NCBI GenBank assembly: GCA_025766275.1
Contig: JAFKAC010000002.1
Location: forward strand, 2,046,001-2,110,000
DNA length: 64,000 nucleotides
Direction of reading: 5' to 3'
From: Lactarius indigo
Taxonomy: Eukaryota > Basidiomycota > Agaricomycetes > Russulales > Russulaceae
Shown here: one piece after another, positions 58,131-64,000 of the stretch
How positions within the stretch are numbered: position 1 is the first letter of the stretch
How the letters are laid out: every line of letters begins with the position of its first letter
Notes under the pieces: generated by a model
Told to the model about the DNA's origin: nothing
What the model saw: the letters and a program-made list of their open reading frames with translations, nothing else
Database searches by the model: none
Translations under genes and position numbers: made by a program

Positions 58131-61100
58131 ATGGCCGCCACTGTGGCCAGCAATCAGCCCGAAAACTTGCCACAACCTTCATCACAGCCGACTTCTCCCG
58201 CTTTGTACTCTTCTTTCAGCCAACCCTCTCGGGCCCCTTCTTCTAACATGTACTCTGCCCGCTCTCAGGGCTCCCTACCTAATACCCCAACCACCAGTAC
58301 TTACAGCAGCAGTATACTCGACGTTCCCCCTGGTGCAAATTATGCTGATTTCTTACGAACCTGGTCCGACTCGCACGTCTCAACTTGGCTCACCAACATC
58401 AAATGTGGTCATCACTCGGCCACATTCCGAGCAAGCGATATCCGAGGAGATGTTCTTCTCGAGCTGGATCAGGTTACCTTGAAGGAGATCGGAGTCGTCA
58501 GCGTCGGTGATCGGCTCAGGATTTTGAACGCTGTCAAGAATCTCAGGCAGAGATGCTCCAGCCGCGGCGAGCGAGCTTCCACGTATAGCGCCCTCCACCA
58601 GAGGGTCGTCGTTAACACGAATGAAGGTGATCTAGGACATCGACGAACCGGCTCTGAGACTTCGCCAACATCACGATCGGCTCCACGACGACACGAGCAT
58701 GGGAGACCACCTCCCCTTCAACTCGGGTCCTCCACGAACCCCCAACCCAATCTTCCTCATATCATCCGTGACGGTACCAATAATTCTGACCCCTTTCGCC
58801 CAAATCCTGTTCGCCCGCTTCCGCACCCAGTCCCCGTTGCCTCTTCATCCTCAACACCCACCCCGAACACTGGAAGTTCTCAGTCGAGTAGCTCTAGAGC
58901 TCCTCACCTTCCTCTCCCACCTGTCCCTCGTGGACATCCACCCCCACCCCCACCACCTCCTGCACCACCTTCTGGTCGCCCAACCAATCGTAATTTGCTT
59001 GGACGAAAAACGCCAACTCAATTCGACGCTCCTGAATTTACTTCGCAGCCTTTGCCACCTGCTCCGGCCCTCCTCACTCCTCAATCCGCTGGTTCTTGGT
59101 CTGGATATGGTCTTCCCCCAGATCCCAAGGCAGGAATTATCGGCGCTAAGAGTCCCAATCGTTCACAGTCGCCTCTCCCTAATGTTCCTCATCGAATATC
59201 TTCTCGATCACCCGTCCCAACGGCCACACATGGACGGAACCTATCTTTGTCGGGAAACCAAGGCGGTTCCACTCCTCCAAAACCTACTCAACGCCCGGCT
59301 GGCCCTACGCACCCTTATGCCCAAGGCGTTCAACCCTCGCCTCAAACTGCACTCTCCCCCATAGCAGAATCGTTTTCGCCACAGCATACGCCTATTCAGG
59401 CCAATGCTCCATCTTCCTCATCTTCGCCACCAACCTCATTTGCGGTGGGGCGTGGGCCTTTCGCTAATGCTTCTTTGAATGCTACACCCTCCCTTGTCGA
59501 CCTTCGACGTAAATTGGTGAAATTTATGCTCGGAGACGAGGGACATTCGGCCACAATAAATGTGGAAGATTGTGCAGGAGGCGTAGAGGTCCTCGAGAAA
59601 GTTTTGAAGAAGTTTGGAAAACTCAGTGCTAAAAATACGGAGGCGGAAGGACCTGATCGCGTCGGTACAAGCGATGGTGGTCTCTCGGTCGATGGGTGGT
59701 GCGTGTATCTTGATTGGGGTAACGACGCGTCCCTAGGTGCGCATTTACGTACTCTAAATATAATCCTTCACTAACCTCGTCCAGTTCGCCCACTTACTGA
59801 GGCACAACTGCTTTCAGTTTGCCATGCACCTCCGAACGATCCCGCCCGAGAGCGTGGTTTGACTTTACGACGTATCACTAAAACCAAGCGACCTAAACCT
59901 GTTGTTTACGCTGCATCTACCGTGGGCCAGGCCACCAGTCCAACTGGATTCGTATTCCCATCCAAGTCTAATGGTCACGAAGACGACAACCCCCCACCTG
60001 CGGATAATACAGGGCTCACTCCCAAGAGGATGAAACGTGCTAGCACAGTCAGTGTACTTAGTGGACTCGGGGTTGAAGACCCGGAAAGAGTACTTGAATC
60101 ACCTTCCTCTCCTACGCCACCGGACAGCGGCGGGAAGGGATCCACAGGCTTCATCAAGGGTCGGGCCAAAGCACGAAATTTCTTCGGTCAGCGGCCTCCT
60201 AGCGAGCTCATCACAAACCACCTTACGGAATATTTCCCTTTCACCGAGAAGAAAGTGCTTGAACGCACTGCACGACATAGCATGCTCAAGGCAGGGGGTG
60301 GCGTCGGTCGGCGTGACAGCACCATTTCCTTCAACCCGCGCTCCTCTTCGCGCTTTAGTATCAGCACCGTCAACTCGCGCAAGCCATCATCGCTTCGCGG
60401 TTCGGTCTACTCTCTGGCAACAACGGGGCTCGAAAAGTCCAACCAGCACATAGAAATAGAATCCGACAGCACTGAGCCAACAGAAGACCCCCCCAGAGTA
60501 TCTTTGTCCACCGATGACGGCAGCTCACTTTTGGAAAGCGAAGACGAGAACCCGCCATCACATCCGCAGCTGTTACCCCCCGTAGACCTTGAATCCTTCA
60601 CAGAATCAATGAGCAATTTAGCGGCACAGTCGCTGGGCCGACGCTTGTCGACGAGCTCATCGATGAAACGCATGAGCTATATAACAGAGCTGAGGAGTAA
60701 GCGAGATGTCTCTGACAGCGCCAGCTTCATCACGGTAGACGAAATCACTGCCGAAGTCGAGAGTCGGCGAGAAAATGGCGACGCGGACAATGGTTGGACA
60801 GCCATTAACGCAGAGGGAGATGAAGAACGCGCGCCTCCTCCACCTGAAGACGTCCCTGTTGAAAGTGTTGGGGAAGATGGAGAAGATGAACTCGATGAGG
60901 ATATGTCCGACGTCGGAGATGAAGACGAGGATGATGAAACTGGGCGTGCTATCGCTTCGGGAGGTGAGTTTTTGCCCCCCATTCTTGCACTTCGCGCTGA
61001 CAGTTGCATTCAGGTATCAAATGGATCAAGGGCGCTCTGATCGGCGCAGGGTCATTTGGAAAAGTTTACCTTGGCATGGACGCCACGAATGGATTGCTTA

Positions 61101-62029
61101 TGGCCGTGAAACAAGTAGAAGTTCCCACGGGTGCATCTGACGAGCGAAAGAGGACGATGACTGATGCATTGGAGCGCGAGATCGAACTACTGAAAGACCT
61201 GCAGCACGAAAATATTGTCCAGTATCTTTGTGCGTCCCTCGTTCGCTTTCTTTCTGTCACCGTCTCATGAACGACTCTGAAACAGACTCGTCGTCTGATG
61301 ATGAATTTTTTAACATATTCCTGGAGTATGTACCAGGGGGCTCTGTTGCCGCACTACTGCGGAACTATGGCGCATTTGAGGAACCTCTCGTGCGCAACTT
61401 CGTTCGCCAAATTCTTGAGGGTTTACACTATGTCCACGAACGGGGCATCGTCCACCGCGATATCAAGGGCGCGAACGTCTTGGTAGATAACAAGGGAGGC
61501 ATAAAAATCTCCGACTTTGGTATCTCGAAAAAACTGGAAGATAGTAAGTTGCGACACCTCCCGTCGTCATGTGTGGATGTTAAAGACGTTTTGTAAGACC
61601 TCCTGCCGGGGAACCGCTTGCATCGCCCTTCTCTACAAGGCTCCGTCTATTGGATGGCCCCGGAGGTCGTCAAACAGGTCGCATACACGAAGAAGGCCGA
61701 CATATGGAGTGTCGGTTGTTTAATCGTCGAGATGCTTACAGGGGAGCACCCCTGGGCTCAGCTTAATCAAATGCAGGCCATTTTCAAGGTACCGTTCACC
61801 AAGCCTATCTCGCTAAATCGACAATGGCTGACTTTGTGGGCAGATCGGCTCTTCTGGTGCCAAGCCCCCGATCCCGTCTGATATATCTGCTGACGCTCAA
61901 AACTGCTTGGATTTCTGCTTCGAGCTCGATCACGAAATTCGGCCATCTGCAGGAGACCTGCTGGGCCACGCTTGGTTGAAGAAAAAGGCTAACACAAAGG
62001 GACAAAAATCCAAGGATACCCCGTCGTAG
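58131..62029 (+). CDS. STE11/BCK1-type MAP kinase kinase kinase with SAM domain
   Basis: The N-terminus holds a SAM domain ([40 protein letters not shown]). A long Ser/Pro-rich linker with a polyproline tract follows. A ubiquitin-like, Ras-association-type region comes next ([37 protein letters not shown]). The kinase domain has [17 protein letters not shown], the Lys of [75 protein letters not shown] and [20 protein letters not shown]. Introns follow 59733, 60961, 61231, 61542 and 61788, all in frame. The C-lobe ends [16 protein letters not shown]. Such kinases head the pheromone/filamentation or cell-wall-integrity MAPK cascade. The SAM domain resembles Ste11/Byr2, while the long linker is more like Bck1. 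Confidence 0.93.
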
Positions 62030-62214
62030 GGAAAGGTGGAGCCCTTCAAAGTTGCGTTTACTACTTGTTTGTGTTGCTGCTGTTGTTATACGATCGACGT
62101 CCCTTTCACATTAACCAATTTCTGCCACTTCACTTGTATTAGGCACCCATGCACCTTAACGAACACAGGAATTTATATTTTATCCCTAGATATCACATTT
62201 CTGCTATGATATGC

Positions 62215-64000
62215 TCACTCGTCCTTTTCTTGTCGCTTTCTTTTGGTACCACTTTCTGCTTTTGTGGCTGGTCCCCAATTTGGAGTAGGGTTTGGTTGGT
62301 ACCGGACTAGCTTAACTTTAGATGACTGTGTCACCGTCAAGGGATGTGAGGTGAAATTAGCTTCGACGCTGGAGCGATTCATCAATGAGCATGCCACAAT
62401 CCACTTATGTTCATATATCTATACCTTGGGTCCTTCTGTAGTAGAGTACGGGCGGGGGAATTTGGAGGAATTTTCTCCATTTTAACAGGATGTGTCTTGA
62501 CCCAGGAACGATAGACGTCGTGAAGATCCCGCCGTGTTGCAGTCGTCTTCAATGAACCAGGCGCTGCATGCGATCGGGACACCTGATGTCCTGCATGGAG
62601 GAGGGCAGAACTATGATACAAGCATTAGCTCAAAGAGGCGGCACGTCAATGTCATGCCATGCACTGACGCTATTTCATCCAAAGACGGGCACGTGCAGTG
62701 GAAGAAACTGGCAACTCTTGAAGGTGTGAAGTAGAATGGTACGCTTAGTTCCTTCCCTTCTCGATGAGTGGTGGAACAGGTGCCATACAAAGACGTCAAC
62801 CCACCTCCTTTGCAACCGTGAGCATGCCCTTCATGCGAGTGGACGTTCCGTATTTGTCTTCGTTGCCTTCGAGGTGCTCCAGGATTCCGCCTATGAATTG
62901 CGAGTCATGTATCGGTCCGTTCCACATCGGTCCCGCAACGTGCAGGGGTGCCGCACACTCAGGACACTTCTCGGATACGGGGGGACCAACGTGAGTTTTG
63001 AACAAAGTGGTGGCGTTATCGCTGCGGTCATTGACTCTTTCGGTCATTCTACCTAAAGGTTGTTCATAAAAGGACTGACAGCCTGAGCAGACGTAGAAGA
63101 TAGATGTCTTGCTGCGAACACATGTGAGGAGCGTAAACCACTGCACAGCTTGTCTACGAACCTGGCGAGCTTCTTGACTTCAACAGGCGCCGTCTGTACC
63201 CTTACGAACAATCGCACGTAGAAGTCTATTGACAAGGACAGAAGCGGTTGGATGTATCGACCGTAGCGCGCGGCGGAGGTCGAAATGGTGTGAAGGACCA
63301 ACCGAAGAGCCTAGCAGTCTGAGCGTGACCTGCCATTGGGGTCTAAAGCAGCAGCAGCTTACCACTTCATGCGAGTATTCGGCCTTGACCGGAACACCGC
63401 CATAGTTGGAGTAGCTACCAGAATTGTTGAGTTACTGGCATCCGACAATGTTCCATTGTATGTGACTCACCATTTCTCCGGGTAATTGTTGGTGGCCAGG
63501 ACGGAGAGATCGGTACATGTCACACACAGAAGCCCTGCGTTATCTAAGTGAGCTCGAGATGGGTCTAGGAGAGATAAAATAGCCCACCTCCATCCGTGAT
63601 GCACTGAACGGCGGCGTCAATGAAAGGTGCGGCGGTTCCATAGGGATCCAGATCAACGACGTCGACGCGACTGCGCTCAGGGGAATGCGAATACATCAAA
63701 GCTCTGCACCCACGTATTGATGATTGCTTCGAGGCAGTTCTAGAGTACTTCTCACCGAGCATCGCCCTCGTTTACCCTGACCTTCGCTTGGCTTTGCTCT
63801 GCGCCGTGCCCACTCCCCTCCGCGGCAGGTGAGCCACTCAAACCATTCAGCTCCACATTCCGCGTCATTGCCGCTGTGGCTGAGGCTGACAGATCATTCG
63901 CTATCACGTATCTGGGGGAATAACATGAGAACAAAGGACGTGATGAGAACGGCCGGCCGACTTGACGAGGGGTATCTCTTTGGCATAGCGAATAGAACGC
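62215..64000 (-). CDS. trm1: tRNA (guanine26-N2)-dimethyltransferase Trm1, 3' part
   Basis: The gene enters from the right edge and its 5' end is missing. In order: [33 protein letters not shown] (end of SAM-binding site), [20 protein letters not shown] (catalytic DPYG motif), [14 protein letters not shown] segments, [20 protein letters not shown], and a zinc-binding stretch with CSGC and CPEC. Further on are [56 protein letters not shown] and [21 protein letters not shown] basic tail ends KRKRQEKDE. The enzyme dimethylates G26 of many tRNAs in nucleus and mitochondria. The splice sites read cleanly, including donor GTCAGT after DEIA. Confidence 0.92.

Noticed and set aside
58699..59364. A 221-codon open frame in a second plus-strand frame
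   Set aside because: It is a shadow of the Ser/Pro-rich linker of the MAPKKK; low-complexity codons keep the alternative frame open.

Overview
The window is nuclear DNA of a filamentous basidiomycete, most likely an Agaricomycete. Genes are densely packed and carry many short introns (about 45-65 bp) with GT(A/G)NGT donors. Family content supports the placement: a DUF7918 protein, a clampless-1 (Clp1)-like protein, a Gfd2/YDR514C-like RNase H-fold protein, an alpha-1,3-glucan synthase and a C2-NACHT-WD40 receptor. Assignment to a Rhizoctonia-like lineage is inference. No prophage, plasmid, CRISPR array or confident tRNA was seen.

Layout. 0-11 kb: partial gene (-), DUF7918 protein (+), YTH m6A reader (-), Gfd2-like protein (+), Nudix hydrolase ending in the peroxisomal signal SKL (+), lipoate octanoyltransferase (-), Clp1-like protein (-). 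11.2-16.6 kb: a gene-poor island with decayed repeats, a fragment of the neighbouring receptor, and a broken copy of the DAD3/ARPC1 junction carrying a small inverted-repeat insertion. 16.6-22.3 kb: a large STAND/NLR-type receptor (C2-like, helical, NACHT, 14 WD repeats) with several frame interruptions. 22.5-64 kb: housekeeping genes, mostly in divergent pairs: DAD3, ARPC1, VPS55, TRS120 (TRAPPC9), DPM2, N-terminal methyltransferase NTMT1, fork-protection factor CSM3/SWI3, CMR1, two uncharacterised genes, a COA8-like factor, NUP133, PRCC, mitochondrial dehydratase HTD2, sphingoid-base kinase, AGS1, a STE11/BCK1-type MAPKKK and TRM1 (cut by the window end).

Together the genes cover RNA modification and reading (YTH, TRM1), secretion and trafficking (TRS120, VPS55, DPM2), actin and kinetochore (ARPC1, DAD3), mitochondrial type-II fatty acid and lipoate synthesis (LIP2, HTD2), cytochrome oxidase assembly, DNA replication and repair (CSM3, CMR1), nuclear pore, sphingolipid signalling, and cell wall with its signalling (AGS1 beside a MAPKKK). 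They are not an operon, but ten adjacent pairs share short divergent upstream regions.

A caution: many clearly conserved genes (TRS120, NTMT1, CSM3, AGS1 and the receptor) contain one-base, mostly +1, frame shifts in otherwise perfect reading. This looks like uncorrected insertion error in a long-read assembly, so breaks in the receptor cannot by themselves prove a pseudogene. Exon boundaries were placed by eye from splice signals, frame and recalled family patterns; no search was run.
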